64,000 bases of DNA from Hahella sp. (GCA_028280065.1 JANQMN010000069.1:29424-93423); one strand, 5' to 3'. Shown: positions 10,111 to 20,473, counted from the first letter of the stretch. The notes: a model not told the origin generated them from the sequence alone. Program-made: numbers and translations.

Positions 10111-10333
10111 TTATTATCTCGGATGGACAAAGGATTTCGTAAAACCGGCGGATAGATTCTTAAACTTCAATTTAATGCACTTTATAGTTTATTTTTATTT
10201 GTTCAGTCAATAAACTACACCGATTAGTTTACATGGTGCTGGCTCCAGGTGAAAATTCATATAGTCATAAAACTCAAATAGTCTATAACCAGTTGACTTG
10301 GGTCTTAGATTGTTCGGTAGGAGGTATATAGTC

Positions 10334-11419
10334 ATGGTCAAACCGCTGTTGTTGCTGATGCTGATGGGAGTTGGGTTGTTGGGGTGCGAGCAGCAAGTCG
10401 CTGAAAATAAGCCGGCCAAAGATATCGTCCGCCCGGCTAAACTCTATACTGTCGGCGCCGCCGATTCGGGAAGCATACGTAAGTTTCCAGCAACCACCTT
10501 GGCAAATCAGTCGGTGGATATGTCATTCAGAATACCGGGTCAACTCGATACTCTGGATCTGGTGGAAGGGCAGGAAGTCAGCAAAGGGGATTTACTGGCC
10601 AGACTGGATCAGCGGGATGCAAAAAGCCGCTTGCAGGATGCCCAGGCAAATCATGAACTGGCTTTGGCGAACTACGATAGAACGACTAAGTTGCTGCAAC
10701 GAAAGCTGGTGTCCAAGTCAGACTATGATTTAGTGAAGGCGCAGCTGAAAACTGCCGAGGCCGCTCTCGAAAATGCAAAAAACAGCCTTGATTACACCGA
10801 ACTGAGAGCACCGTTCGACGGCCTTATCGGCCGGCTTTCCGTCAAGAATTTCCAATATATCCAGCCTCAGCAACCCATATTGTTATTATTGGGAACCAAA
10901 AAAATCGATGTTCGAATCCAGGTTCCTGAAGAGCTCTACTTAAATGCCCGGCGCGATCCTTTACCGGACGACTTCAGTCCGGAGCTACGATTTCCCGCCA
11001 ATCCAACTCGGAAGTTCAACGTGCGTTTCAAAGAGTTCGCGAGTGAGATTGATCCCTCCACCCAAAGCTACGCCGTGACATTCACCCTGGATGCCCCGGA
11101 CGATATTTGGGTAGTTCCCGGCATGGCCGCCGAGCTGTATATCGATTTGGATATTATTACCGGTAAGAATACCAACCAGTTTGTGATCCCTGAAACGGCG
11201 TTAATGACCCGCGACGGCGATGGCAAGGCGGTGGTATGGCGATATGATGCGGACTCGGGACAAATAAAAACAGTTGAAGTCGTGCTTGGCAAAATGAGAA
11301 GCAGCGGCGTGGAAGTGATCTCCGGCCTGCGAGCAGGGGATCAGGTTGTCGTTGCCGGACTGGACAGTCTCACCGAAGGCATGGCGGTGAAACCTCTTTC
11401 CTGGGAAAGGGGGATTTAA
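10334..11419 (+). CDS. RND efflux periplasmic adaptor (MFP) subunit, lipoprotein
   Basis: Lipobox-like GLLGC; VDMSFRIPGQLDTLDLVEGQEVSKGDLLARLD, DYTELRAPFDGLIGR, GLRAGDQVVVAGLDSL. ATG at 10334 after AGGAGG. Confidence 0.93.
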   Translation: MVKPLLLLMLMGVGLLGCEQQVAENKPAKDIVRPAKLYTVGAADSGSIRKFPATTLANQSVDMSFRIPGQLDTLDLVEGQEVSKGDLLARLDQRDAKSRLQDAQANHELALANYDRTTKLLQRKLVSKSDYDLVKAQLKTAEAALENAKNSLDYTELRAPFDGLIGRLSVKNFQYIQPQQPILLLLGTKKIDVRIQVPEELYLNARRDPLPDDFSPELRFPANPTRKFNVRFKEFASEIDPSTQSYAVTFTLDAPDDIWVVPGMAAELYIDLDIITGKNTNQFVIPETALMTRDGDGKAVVWRYDADSGQIKTVEVVLGKMRSSGVEVISGLRAGDQVVVAGLDSLTEGMAVKPLSWERGI

Positions 11420-11422
11420 TTC

Positions 11423-14400
11423 GTGAATATTGCCGAATATTCGATAAAGAACAAGGTCATCAGTTGGATGTTTCTGTTAATCCTGCTGATCGGCGGTGGA
11501 GTATCCTACACCCAGTTGGGCCAATTGGAGTTCCCCGAATTCACCATTAAACAGGCCGTGGTTTTTACTTCCTATCCGGGAGCAACGCCTTCGCAGGTAG
11601 AGGAGGAAGTTACCCTGCCACTGGAGGACGCTCTCCAGCAATTAGGCCGCGTCGATAACATTACCAGTATCAGCAGCGCGGGTCTTTCCCAGATTATTAT
11701 TACCATGGACGATTCTGTTCCCGCCGCCGAATTGCAGCAGGTGTGGGATGAGTTGCGGCGCAAAGTCCGAGATGAGCAAGGCAACTTTCCGCCTGGAGTA
11801 TACCCCCCTAAGGTATTCGATGATTTTGGCGATGTGTTCGGTATTTTCCTGACGCTAACCGGCGCAGACTATAGCTATCGCGATCTGGAAAACTACGGCG
11901 ACCTTCTTCGACGTGAGTTGGTGCTGGTGGACGGTGTGGAAAAGGTCACCGTCGCCGGGATTGTTGATGAGCAGATAGCCGTAGAGGTGGATTCTGCTAA
12001 GTTGACGGCTTTGAACATGAGCCCTCATACGATTCTGGCCATTCTGGAAAGCCAGAATGTGGTGTCCAATGCCGGTAGCGTCACCGTCGGAACCAACCGC
12101 ATCCGCATTAATCCCACCGGCGAATGGGATGCCGTGGAAGATTTAAAACAACTCCTGGTGAGCCAGCCCGGAAGCAGCCAACTCGTTAAACTTGGCGATA
12201 TTGCTACCGTCCGCCGGGTTTTGGACGAGCAACCGGGCAATATTTATATGTCGGAAGGAACCAAGGCAATCAGCATCGGCATTTCCTTTGCCGAAGGCGT
12301 AAATGTCGTGGATGTCGGCAAGTCGGTGGCCGATAAAATCACCGAAATGGATTCTCGCCGCCCGATCGGAATGGAAATTCACACCCTCTACAATCAAGCA
12401 GAAGTCGTCGAAGAAGCCGTTAGTGGCTTTTTGCTTAACCTCATCGAGTCCGTTTGTATCGTTATCGTTGTGCTGTTGTTGTTTATGGGGGTGCGTTCTG
12501 GGCTTCTCATGGGATTGGTGTTGTTGTTAACCATTCTCGGCACCTTCATCGTAATGCGCATCCTGGATATTCAACTGCAGATTATCTCCCTGGGTGCGTT
12601 GATTATTGCCTTGGGGATGTTGGTAGACAACGCTATCGTGATCACCGAGGGCATTCTTATTGGGAAAAAGCGCGGCCTGAGTACCTTGCAGGCGGCCAAG
12701 AATATTGTCACCCAAACCCAATGGCCGCTGTTAGGCGCGACGGTAATCGCGGTCGTTGCCTTTGCGCCGATTGGCTTATCGCCGGATTCGGTTGGCGAGT
12801 TCTGTGTTTCCCTGTTCCAGGTACTTTGCATTTCTCTGCTCATAAGCTGGGCGACGGCGCTAACTCTCACGCCTTTCCTGGCCAATATGTGGTTCTCTGA
12901 CACGGATGAAAGTTCCCCGGGGGCCACAGACATTGATCCCTACCAGGGCGCTTTTTTTAACGGCTATCGTTGGTTGCTGGACCGGGCCATGCGTCACCGA
13001 ATAATTACATTGTTAATTGTCTTTGCCATGCTGGTGACGGCAGTCGGCAATTTCTCGAAAGTAAAGAACGTATTCTTTCCGCCTTCGAATACGCCGATAT
13101 TCTTTGTAGATGTCTGGTATCCGGAAGGTACCGATATCCTTTCCACGAAAAATCAGGTTGCTTTACTGGAACAGGATATCGCGGACGATGACAATATCGT
13201 TTCAGTCACTTCGACGATTGGCCAGGGCGCGCTTCGCTTCGTACTGCCTTATGCTGTTGAAAATGCCTATCCGGCCTATGCCCAGCTAATTGTCAAAATG
13301 TCGAGCCTGGAGGACATTCTCGCCTATTTGCCCGTGTTGGATGAGAAGCTTCACAGTCTCTATCCGGAGGCCTTTTTCCGGGTGAAGTTGATGGAAAACG
13401 GGCCTAATCCTCCTGCCAAAATTGAAGCCCGGTTTATTGGAGAAGACCCGGTAGTGCTGCGGCAAGTGGCCGATCAGGCCATACAGATTATTCGCGAAGA
13501 ACCCACTGCGGTTAACATTCGCCATGACTGGCGTAACCAAGTGATGGTCATTCGACCGGAGTTGGAAGAGACCCGTGCCAGGGAAGCGGGCATCACGAAA
13601 ACATCTCTTAATTCAGCGTTGCGGCAAAACTTCGAAGGACTGCCTGCCGGCGTGTATCGCGAAGGCAGCCATATGCTGCCCATCGTGCTGCGATCGCCGG
13701 ACAAGGATCGGCTCAATATGGACTCGATTTCCAGTATCACCGTCTGGAGCGATGAGCGGCAAAGTTATATCCCGGTGAACCAAGTGGTTTCCGATTTTAA
13801 ATCGGCATGGGAAGATCCCTTGATAATGCGCCGCGACCGCAAGCGTACACTTTCGGTAATGGCCGACCCCAGCATGTTTACCGACGAAACAGCGGATTCG
13901 GTGTTCCGAAAACTGCGTCCCAAAATAGAAGCGATACCGCTTCCGGCAGGCTATGAATTGGATTGGGGCGGTGAGTACGAGGCATCGACCGATGCCCAGA
14001 AGAATATCTTTTCTTCGCTGCCGCTGGGCTACTTGTTTATGTTCCTGATCACGGTGTTTTTGTTCAATTCCGTGTTGAAGCCCCTGTCCATTTGGGTGAC
14101 CGTTCCTTTGGTCATGATCGGGGTGACATCCGGATTGTTGCTGCTGAACGCGCCCTTTAGCTTTATGGCGCTGTTAGGCCTGCTGAGTCTTTCCGGAATG
14201 GTGATTAAGAACGGCATCGTCCTGGTCGATCAGATCAGCGTCGAACTGAATGAAGGAAAAGACCGGTTTGAAGCCGTGTTTCACGCCTCGGTCAGCCGGG
14301 TGCGACCCGTCGCCATGGCTGCAATTACCACCATGCTCGGCATGATCCCGTTATTCTTCGACGCCTTCTTCCAGTCGATGGCAGTGACGATTGTGTTCGG

Positions 14401-14497
14401 TCTGGGTTTTGCGACAGTGCTAACGCTGGTGGTATTGCCGGTGACTTATGCCTTGCTTTTTAGGATTCCGTATAAGGCAGTGGGGATGACTTCCTGA
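11423..14497 (+). CDS. RND family efflux transporter permease subunit
   Basis: 1024 aa; EFPEFTIKQAVVFTSYPGATPSQVEEEVTLPLE, GMLVDNAIVITEG, LLSLSGMVIKNGIVLVDQI. Confidence 0.96.
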   Translation: MNIAEYSIKNKVISWMFLLILLIGGGVSYTQLGQLEFPEFTIKQAVVFTSYPGATPSQVEEEVTLPLEDALQQLGRVDNITSISSAGLSQIIITMDDSVPAAELQQVWDELRRKVRDEQGNFPPGVYPPKVFDDFGDVFGIFLTLTGADYSYRDLENYGDLLRRELVLVDGVEKVTVAGIVDEQIAVEVDSAKLTALNMSPHTILAILESQNVVSNAGSVTVGTNRIRINPTGEWDAVEDLKQLLVSQPGSSQLVKLGDIATVRRVLDEQPGNIYMSEGTKAISIGISFAEGVNVVDVGKSVADKITEMDSRRPIGMEIHTLYNQAEVVEEAVSGFLLNLIESVCIVIVVLLLFMGVRSGLLMGLVLLLTILGTFIVMRILDIQLQIISLGALIIALGMLVDNAIVITEGILIGKKRGLSTLQAAKNIVTQTQWPLLGATVIAVVAFAPIGLSPDSVGEFCVSLFQVLCISLLISWATALTLTPFLANMWFSDTDESSPGATDIDPYQGAFFNGYRWLLDRAMRHRIITLLIVFAMLVTAVGNFSKVKNVFFPPSNTPIFFVDVWYPEGTDILSTKNQVALLEQDIADDDNIVSVTSTIGQGALRFVLPYAVENAYPAYAQLIVKMSSLEDILAYLPVLDEKLHSLYPEAFFRVKLMENGPNPPAKIEARFIGEDPVVLRQVADQAIQIIREEPTAVNIRHDWRNQVMVIRPELEETRAREAGITKTSLNSALRQNFEGLPAGVYREGSHMLPIVLRSPDKDRLNMDSISSITVWSDERQSYIPVNQVVSDFKSAWEDPLIMRRDRKRTLSVMADPSMFTDETADSVFRKLRPKIEAIPLPAGYELDWGGEYEASTDAQKNIFSSLPLGYLFMFLITVFLFNSVLKPLSIWVTVPLVMIGVTSGLLLLNAPFSFMALLGLLSLSGMVIKNGIVLVDQISVELNEGKDRFEAVFHASVSRVRPVAMAAITTMLGMIPLFFDAFFQSMAVTIVFGLGFATVLTLVVLPVTYALLFRIPYKAVGMTS

Positions 14498-14563
14498 TCG
14501 CAAAGAAGCGTTCTACTCTTGGTTATGAATAGAGCGCTCTTTACTTGTTGATTTGTTGGGCGG

Positions 14564-15127
14564 TTACTCCATTAAGTAATCCAATTTGAATGATAACTCT
14601 TCAAATGGCTTAACACTGACTCTGTCACCAGAACCAAACGCGCCCAGTGATACCCACTCACCATCAACCAGACTAAAAGCTTCCAGCCTCTTTTTTGTAG
14701 GATGTACTAGCCACAAAAAGCGAACACCATAGTTTGCATATAGCGGCATCTTGATCTCACGATCAATGCTTTCCGTGGATGGCGATAGAACTTCACAAAT
14801 CCAGTCAGGTGTTACGGTAAACTTATGCCCTTCCGGAATATCGGGCATTCTCAGTTTTTGCCAGCCGGCTACGTCCGGCACCGCTACTTCCTGATCAGGT
14901 ACAAAATGAACTTCAGGTTCGACCAAAATCCACCATCCACCTGGCCCGCCTCTGCCGCGTTGATATGGACCGTGAAGTTCAGCACCAATATTAGATGCGA
15001 CGAGAATATGCTTTCCACTTGGTCTCGGGTGCGCATAGAGCTGCCCATTCAGTATCTCTCCGGTTAAAGACTCCGGCAGATCAATCAGTTCCTCATAGGG
15101 TGTTTTCTTTGGTACGGCGAATGTCAT
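14564..15127 (-). CDS. Uma2-family (DUF820) putative endonuclease
   Basis: YEELIDLPESLTGEILNGQLYAHPRPSGKH, VPDVAGW, PDWICEVLSPSTESIDREIKMPLYANYGVRFLWLVHP. Confidence 0.9.
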   Translation of the reverse strand: MTFAVPKKTPYEELIDLPESLTGEILNGQLYAHPRPSGKHILVASNIGAELHGPYQRGRGGPGGWWILVEPEVHFVPDQEVAVPDVAGWQKLRMPDIPEGHKFTVTPDWICEVLSPSTESIDREIKMPLYANYGVRFLWLVHPTKKRLEAFSLVDGEWVSLGAFGSGDRVSVKPFEELSFKLDYLME

Positions 15128-15309
15128 CTTTCCTGCTCTTTGAGAGATATTGCAATACCAATTGTGCCATATGATTTACTAAAAGACCTACAAGTCAGAA
15201 TTGCTCCTCCAATCCATTCAGCGGTTTCTCTTCTGCCAGTCGTTTCGAAACCTGGAGAAGGAGAGTCTTTGAGTGTAAAAAAGTCCAGCAATGGTTTGTT
15301 AAAATCACC

Positions 15310-15332
15310 CCCTGCAGAATTTTACTGCAGGG
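15310..15332. terminator. Hairpin downstream of cydB-like gene
   Basis: CCCTGCAG-AATTTTA-CTGCAGGG, perfect 8-bp stem 3' of the bd oxidase operon; weak U tract. Confidence 0.45.
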
Positions 15333-15342
15333 CGCTTTTCAC

Positions 15343-16347
15343 TCAGTAGTAACGCAGCTCGGTGGTTTTACCCTGGAAAACCCGATAGCTAAATATCGTG
15401 TAGGCCAAGATTACCGGTATGACCACGACCGCTCCTACCAAAATAAACCGCAATGACTCGGTTGCGCTGGCGGCTTCCCAGATAGTCATTTGTCCTGGAA
15501 CGATATCGGGAAAGAAGCTGAATCCCAAGCCGGTAAAGCAGAGCAAAAAGATTGCGACGACAAATGCAAAGGGTACCCAACAGTGGCGGTCGGCAGCTTT
15601 CGGCAGGCGTTTGAGCAGCATGTCATTCAGAAGAAAAGCCAAAAAGCATAGTGCCGGAATCAGTAGTACGAACATGACCAGAGGAAAATCAAACCAGCGG
15701 TCGAATACGCCCGGATTGACCAGAGGGTTGACGATACAAACGGCAATTACGCCGATAAAGCTGATTCTTCCAGCGAGTCTGGTCCAGTTCACCGCACGCT
15801 TCTGCAACTGCGTTTCGGTTTTCATGACCAGCCAGGCACTGCCAATAAAGCCATAAGCTGCGGTTACGCATAATGCACTTAATACCGCAAATAACTCACT
15901 TGCCCAACCTGGTGTAAATCCCATGACATATTTACCGAGCATATAACCTTGAGTCAGCGCCGTTAGTATGGAACCAGCTTTAAATATCCGGTCCCAGGCA
16001 AGTTTATGATCGACGGCGGCTTTCGCACGAAAGTCAAATGCCACGCCACGCATTATCAGGCCGACCAGCATCACAGCGACAGGCAAATAGAGTTCCTTCA
16101 GGATAATACTGTGGGCGGCGGGAAAGGCGATCAATAGCAGGCCAATGGCGAGGACCAGCCAGGTCTCGTTGGCATCCCAGAAAGGGCCGATTGAAGCAAT
16201 CATTGTGTCGCGATTGGCCTCTTCAGCCTGGGCAGTGGGAAGTAGAATGCCGACACCTAAGTCGTAGCCATCCAGGATGGCATATACGAGCACTGCAAAA
16301 CCCATCAGTCCGACGAAGATAACGGGTAGCCATTCATTGAAAGTCAT
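15343..16347 (-). CDS. cydB: Cytochrome bd-type (cyanide-insensitive) ubiquinol oxidase subunit II
   Basis: ILDGYDLGVGILLP, GPFWDANETWLVLAIGLLLIAFPAAHS, about 9 TM. Confidence 0.94.
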   Translation of the reverse strand: MTFNEWLPVIFVGLMGFAVLVYAILDGYDLGVGILLPTAQAEEANRDTMIASIGPFWDANETWLVLAIGLLLIAFPAAHSIILKELYLPVAVMLVGLIMRGVAFDFRAKAAVDHKLAWDRIFKAGSILTALTQGYMLGKYVMGFTPGWASELFAVLSALCVTAAYGFIGSAWLVMKTETQLQKRAVNWTRLAGRISFIGVIAVCIVNPLVNPGVFDRWFDFPLVMFVLLIPALCFLAFLLNDMLLKRLPKAADRHCWVPFAFVVAIFLLCFTGLGFSFFPDIVPGQMTIWEAASATESLRFILVGAVVVIPVILAYTIFSYRVFQGKTTELRYY

Positions 16348-17723
16348 ACGTTCGCTCCTTTGGTTTGCAAGGCAATGGCATCGTTTTGCGCTTTAGGTTC
16401 GCCGCCAGCGGAGGGGATTTCCTCGATCTCCACCGACCTGCGAGACATGACCTTTAGGGTATGAATATAGGCCCATAGCAGCACGGCGTAGACAGTTAAA
16501 TAGAGAGCAAGCGACAGCCCGACATGGGACGCCGGGACGGTGGTTACCGCTTCTGCGGTTTTGAGCACGCCGTTTACCAGCCAGGGTTGGCGCCCGATTT
16601 CTGTCACGTACCATCCCGCTAGGGTTGCTACCCACCCGGAAAACGTCATGACGACCAGACCGCGAAGGTACCAGCGCGGCAAGTTATCACGACGTTTCAT
16701 TAAATAGACACCCGTCCAAGCGGTGGCAATCATTAATAAACCGATCCCGACCATTAGCCGAAATCCCCAAAACAACGGTGCGACTGGCGGATGGTTTCCA
16801 ACAAATTCGTTCAACCCTTTGATTTCGCCGTTCCAATCGTGGGTCAAGATCAGACTGGCAAGTTTCGGTATGCCGATAGCCATGTGATTCTCGCGATTTT
16901 CCCGATCCGGCAACGCAAACAGCAATAAAGGAGCGCCTTTTTCGGTCTCCCAAATGCCTTCAATCGCCGCGATTTTTTGCGGTTGATACTCGAGGGTGTT
17001 CAGACCGTGTAAGTCCCCGACAAACGCTTGCGTAGGTGCGAGTATTGCCGCTAATACGAGCCCTGTTTTAAGGGCAACTTTGGGCGCTTGCTTGGTATCC
17101 CCCTTGAGGATGCGATAGGCGGATAGACCTGCGACAAAGAATGCCGCGGTCAGGCCTGAGGCAATGAGCATATGGGTAAGTCGGTAGGGAAACGACGGAT
17201 TGAAGATAATCTCCCACCAGTCTGTCGGAAAGGCGACGCCGTCACGCATTTCGAAACCTGTTGGCGTATGCATCCAGGAGTTTAACGCGAGAATCCAAAA
17301 GGCCGATATGGTCGTGCCAATTGCCACCATCAACGCGGCAAAGGTATGCACTCGGCTCGGCACCCGGTTTATCCCGAACAGCATGATGCCTAGAAAGGTT
17401 GCTTCCAAGAAAAACGCAGTGAGAACTTCATAACCCAGCAAAGGTCCGGCTATATTGCCGACGGTTTCCATAAATCCCGGCCAGTTGGTGCCGAACTGAA
17501 ACGACATGGTGATGCCACTGACAACACCTAAGGCGAACGTTAGAGCGAATACCTTGACCCAGAATCGATAGGCCCGCATCCACACCGGATTTCCGGAACT
17601 ATCGAAGCGGAATTTGAAATACACCAGGATCCAGCCCAAGGCTATGGTGATGGTGGGAAACAGAATATGAAAGCTGATATTGGCCGCAAATTGAATGCGG
17701 GATAACATGAGCGTCTCGAGCAT
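16344..17723 (-). CDS. cydA: Cytochrome bd-type (cyanide-insensitive) ubiquinol oxidase subunit I
   Basis: LSRIQFAANISFHILFPTITIALGW, GVVSGITMSFQFGTNWPGF, GWYVTEIGRQPWLVNGVLKT; short Q-loop typical of CioA-like subunits. Confidence 0.95.
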   Translation of the reverse strand: MLETLMLSRIQFAANISFHILFPTITIALGWILVYFKFRFDSSGNPVWMRAYRFWVKVFALTFALGVVSGITMSFQFGTNWPGFMETVGNIAGPLLGYEVLTAFFLEATFLGIMLFGINRVPSRVHTFAALMVAIGTTISAFWILALNSWMHTPTGFEMRDGVAFPTDWWEIIFNPSFPYRLTHMLIASGLTAAFFVAGLSAYRILKGDTKQAPKVALKTGLVLAAILAPTQAFVGDLHGLNTLEYQPQKIAAIEGIWETEKGAPLLLFALPDRENRENHMAIGIPKLASLILTHDWNGEIKGLNEFVGNHPPVAPLFWGFRLMVGIGLLMIATAWTGVYLMKRRDNLPRWYLRGLVVMTFSGWVATLAGWYVTEIGRQPWLVNGVLKTAEAVTTVPASHVGLSLALYLTVYAVLLWAYIHTLKVMSRRSVEIEEIPSAGGEPKAQNDAIALQTKGANV

Positions 17724-17811
17724 ATAACAACCTCGTGCAATCGTTTATTAAATCTGTTTGCCGGTTGTTATTCTTGTATCGGCAGTAGCCGGATGAAGTG
17801 CTTAATGGTAT

Positions 17812-18396
17812 TTATTCGGACAATGCATCGGGAGGCGTTTTTCCGGATGCGATTTTTCGCTTATCTTTAATCTCTAATAGTTTGATAATCCCGGAGCCCA
17901 TCTTCATCAAACTGCGAAGGCTGTCCGGGTGGATGCGTTGCAGGTCGACGGACCACTGCGTCACAAGCTCCAGCAGTTCCAGAACTTCCCCCATACGCTC
18001 CATGGCGTAACGTTCCTGGGAGCTTGCATCGCGGAAATTGTTCTCGATTAAAATGCCGCGTAGTCTCGAAAGCGTTGGCTCAATTTCCCGCTTGCGGCGT
18101 TCTTCGAAAATAACCCGAGCCATTTCCCAGACATCCTTCAGAGAGGAGTAATAGTCTTTTCGATCCCCAGGCTTATGGTGCACATGGATGAGCCCCCAGG
18201 ATTGCAACTCCTTTACGCCCATACTGACGTTGCCGCGGGATATGGATAAGACTTCCGCGATTTGGTCCGCGTAGAGGGGTTCAGCGGAAATCACCAAGAG
18301 CGCATATATCTGTCCGACCGTGCGGCTAATACCCCAGCGACTGCCCATTTCGCCGAAGTGATAGATAAACTCCTGTTCGCTTTCCCGAATATGCAT
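17812..18396 (-). CDS. GbsR/MarR-family transcriptional regulator
   Basis: FIYHFGEMGSRWGISRTVGQIYALLVISAEPLYADQIAEVLSISRGNVSMGVKELQSWGLI. Start placed at internal Met (18396), because the listed start (18456) lies inside a promoter-like sequence. Confidence 0.85.
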   Translation of the reverse strand: MHIRESEQEFIYHFGEMGSRWGISRTVGQIYALLVISAEPLYADQIAEVLSISRGNVSMGVKELQSWGLIHVHHKPGDRKDYYSSLKDVWEMARVIFEERRKREIEPTLSRLRGILIENNFRDASSQERYAMERMGEVLELLELVTQWSVDLQRIHPDSLRSLMKMGSGIIKLLEIKDKRKIASGKTPPDALSE

Positions 18397-18422
18397 TTTG
18401 TAGATGTATTGATTTACTGAAG

Positions 18423-18469
18423 TTTCAGAAATTTCTGAAAGTATAAAAATTGACACAGATCAATGTCAA
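18423..18469 (-). promoter_or_regulatory. Promoter/operator of the GbsR-type regulator
   Basis: Minus strand: TTGACA (18464-18469), 18-bp spacer, TATACT (18440-18445); 18-bp perfect palindrome TTTCAGAAATTTCTGAAA (18423-18440); FNR/ANR-like TTGAC-ACAG-ATCAA (18450-18463) inside the spacer. Confidence 0.65.
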
Positions 18470-18503
18470 GGCTTTCTGTGATTCAAAGAAAAGGGTAAGA
18501 GAA

Positions 18504-18527
18504 ACTGCAGGCAGGTATACCTGCAGT
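18504..18527 (-). terminator. Hairpin downstream of the 92-aa membrane protein gene
   Basis: ACTGCAGG-CAGGTATA-CCTGCAGT perfect 8-bp stem. Confidence 0.4.
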
Positions 18528-18538
18528 CTGTGGTGGAT

Positions 18539-18817
18539 TTAGTGTGAACCGCTCCTGTGCCACCGATAGAAAAAGAAATAGTTAAAGTTCGCTAGTGCGA
18601 GAATCAGCGCCAAGATTTTTACGATAAACATGAATAAATGCTCAAACGCAAAGATCAAAGTCAATGCCTGTAACAGGGCAAAGGCGAGGCTAAATCCGAT
18701 TCCCAACAGCCTGACGGTGGCCAACGGCTGCTTACGAGAGTCATGCCAGCGCCACACGGCTTCAAATCCCAACCACGTGCCGAGACTGACCAGTATTCCA
18801 TAAATGATAAGTTCCAT
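18539..18817 (-). CDS. Small membrane protein, hypothetical
   Basis: 92 aa with TM helices, preceded by GGAAGGAATC. Confidence 0.6.
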   Translation of the reverse strand: MELIIYGILVSLGTWLGFEAVWRWHDSRKQPLATVRLLGIGFSLAFALLQALTLIFAFEHLFMFIVKILALILALANFNYFFFYRWHRSGSH

Positions 18818-18866
18818 GATTCCTTCCTCGCCATGCTTTCACGGCGCAAAGCGCCGCCTAATGCTG

Positions 18867-19403
18867 TTAGGCGGCAATATTTCTAAACCCTTTTGCCAGA
18901 TACTCGTATTGTTCCGGCAGGATGGCGCGATTCGCCAAGTACAATGCTTCCCAACGGTTGGGTGCATAAGGGACATTGAGCAGGGTCATCCCCGCCTCTT
19001 CGAGTAAAAGGTCCCCCTTCCGTTGGTTACAGTCCCTGCATGCAGTAGCGACATTGGTCCATACATGCCTTCCTCCACGGCTACGCGGATGAATATGATC
19101 AATCGTCAGCCGCTTGATAGGGAGTACCAGGCCACAATACTGGCAGGTATATGTATCGCGTCTGAACAGATTCCAGCGATTCAGCGCCAGACTGCCTAAC
19201 GCCCGATACTTGCCGGTGGTTGACAATATACCGGGTATTTCGATGGTCGATTGCATGCCTTGCTGATAGCCGCCACGGAGGATCAGGCCAGTGTCGCCGA
19301 AAAACCAGGCAACACGGCCACTCACCAATAAACTCGCGGCCGCCGTTGGGGTTACCCAATCGTCGGGGTGGCCGCTGGGAGCTACTTTTAAAATCAAGAC
19401 CAT
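18867..19403 (-). CDS. HNH endonuclease
   Basis: CQYCG...LTIDHIHPRSRGGRHVWTNVATACRDCNQRKGD. Confidence 0.92.
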   Translation of the reverse strand: MVLILKVAPSGHPDDWVTPTAAASLLVSGRVAWFFGDTGLILRGGYQQGMQSTIEIPGILSTTGKYRALGSLALNRWNLFRRDTYTCQYCGLVLPIKRLTIDHIHPRSRGGRHVWTNVATACRDCNQRKGDLLLEEAGMTLLNVPYAPNRWEALYLANRAILPEQYEYLAKGFRNIAA

Positions 19404-19415
19404 GACTTGTCTTCC

Positions 19416-19743
19416 TTAATCAAAGTACAGGGATGAACCATGGCGTCTGGCCAGTTGGTTAATGTAACGGCGCTCGGCACCGGTGACCGGTGCAAGGCGC
19501 GCTAGCAGCAACTGATGGCGTTCATAGAACGCCAGTAACGTCGGTTCATGCGCAGCATTAATGCGCTGATTGAGCCGTCTGCACATTGCCTCCAAAGACG
19601 GCAATGCCGGCCGATGTCGTGTTGGCAAAGAACACCCCCGTACATGTTGTTGGCCCAAGGGATTTCTCCTCGCTGGTCGTCAATAAAAGACTTCTCCACC
19701 AGTGGACCAAATCTGGAGTGGGTAGACAGACTTGCACTGACAT
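19416..19743 (-). pseudogene. Possible frameshifted gene upstream of the HNH nuclease
   Basis: Three short overlapping minus-strand ORFs in different frames with protein-like composition (e.g. HEPTLLAFYERHQLLLARLAPVTGAERRYINQLARRHGSSLYFD); family not recognised. Confidence 0.3.
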
Positions 19744-19887
19744 GAACGACGGTTGCAGCGTCGTGCCCCTACTGTTCGGCCATACCCACCGAATTACCCG
19801 TTCTGTAGAGTTTTAATAGTTCAAAAACCAAACAGAACACGCCTTGTCTGATGGTCACGCCGGTATTGAAAAGCCGTTGGTTTAAAC

Positions 19888-19924
19888 AAAAAAACCTGGT
19901 GACCAATGCCCGCCAGGTTTTTTA
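19888..19924. terminator. Strong bidirectional terminator
   Basis: AAAAAACCTGG...CCAGGTTTTTT perfect inverted repeat with A/T tracts on both sides. Confidence 0.75.
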
Positions 19925-20473
19925 TAGAGACCTAACATCCTGGAGGGCGCTTCGCCCTCCAACGAGTGTTGTCAGGGAGAAGAAGTCGAGAAATTTTGCT
20001 CAATCACATACATCCAACAATCTGTCTGTGATGCTAGATGCACAGACGTACGTTGCCCGTTGCTTATCTTGGCTAAGCTTCGGAGCATCGATATTGATTG
20101 GTTGTTGAATCTCATTGAACGAAGTATCTCGTTGTAAAGTTGATTGACCCATGAATGGGAAATTGCGAAATAGTCTATGTGAATATTTTTTGCTTTGTAT
20201 GTAGGTAAAAACCCCTATTTTAATTTTAGGGTGCAGGGATTGAGTTTGATTGTAATTAAAGCTATATGATCGATATTGATCTAAATTATCCATATCGATT
20301 GAGTTTGGTGCTTTAGGCCGATATTTTTCTTCACTTACGGGGAGAAATTCCTAGCTTTGATTCCTATGAGCCCGGTTTTTTACAGTTCCAGCAACATCAT
20401 ATTCATGACGTTACGACGTTAGGTAGACGAGGGCGGATGTATGATCTCACCATCTGTTCCATTACGAACAAAC

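Noticed and set aside
12303-12900. Short alternative-frame ORFs within the RND permease gene
   Set aside because: Overlap a 1024-aa conserved RND protein; no independent evidence.
17724-17771. 9-bp inverted repeat ATAACAACC...GGTTGTTAT upstream of cydA
   Set aside because: 30-bp loop and short arms; could be an operator for the GbsR-type regulator but it differs from the 18-bp palindrome, so not claimed.
19929-19978. Integron attC-like site (acctaac ... hairpin TGGAGGGCG-CTT-CGCCCTCCA ... gttgtca)
   Set aside because: The left core fits RYYYAAC, but the right core gttgtca does not fit GTTRRRY and no integrase gene is present; more likely a simple hairpin.
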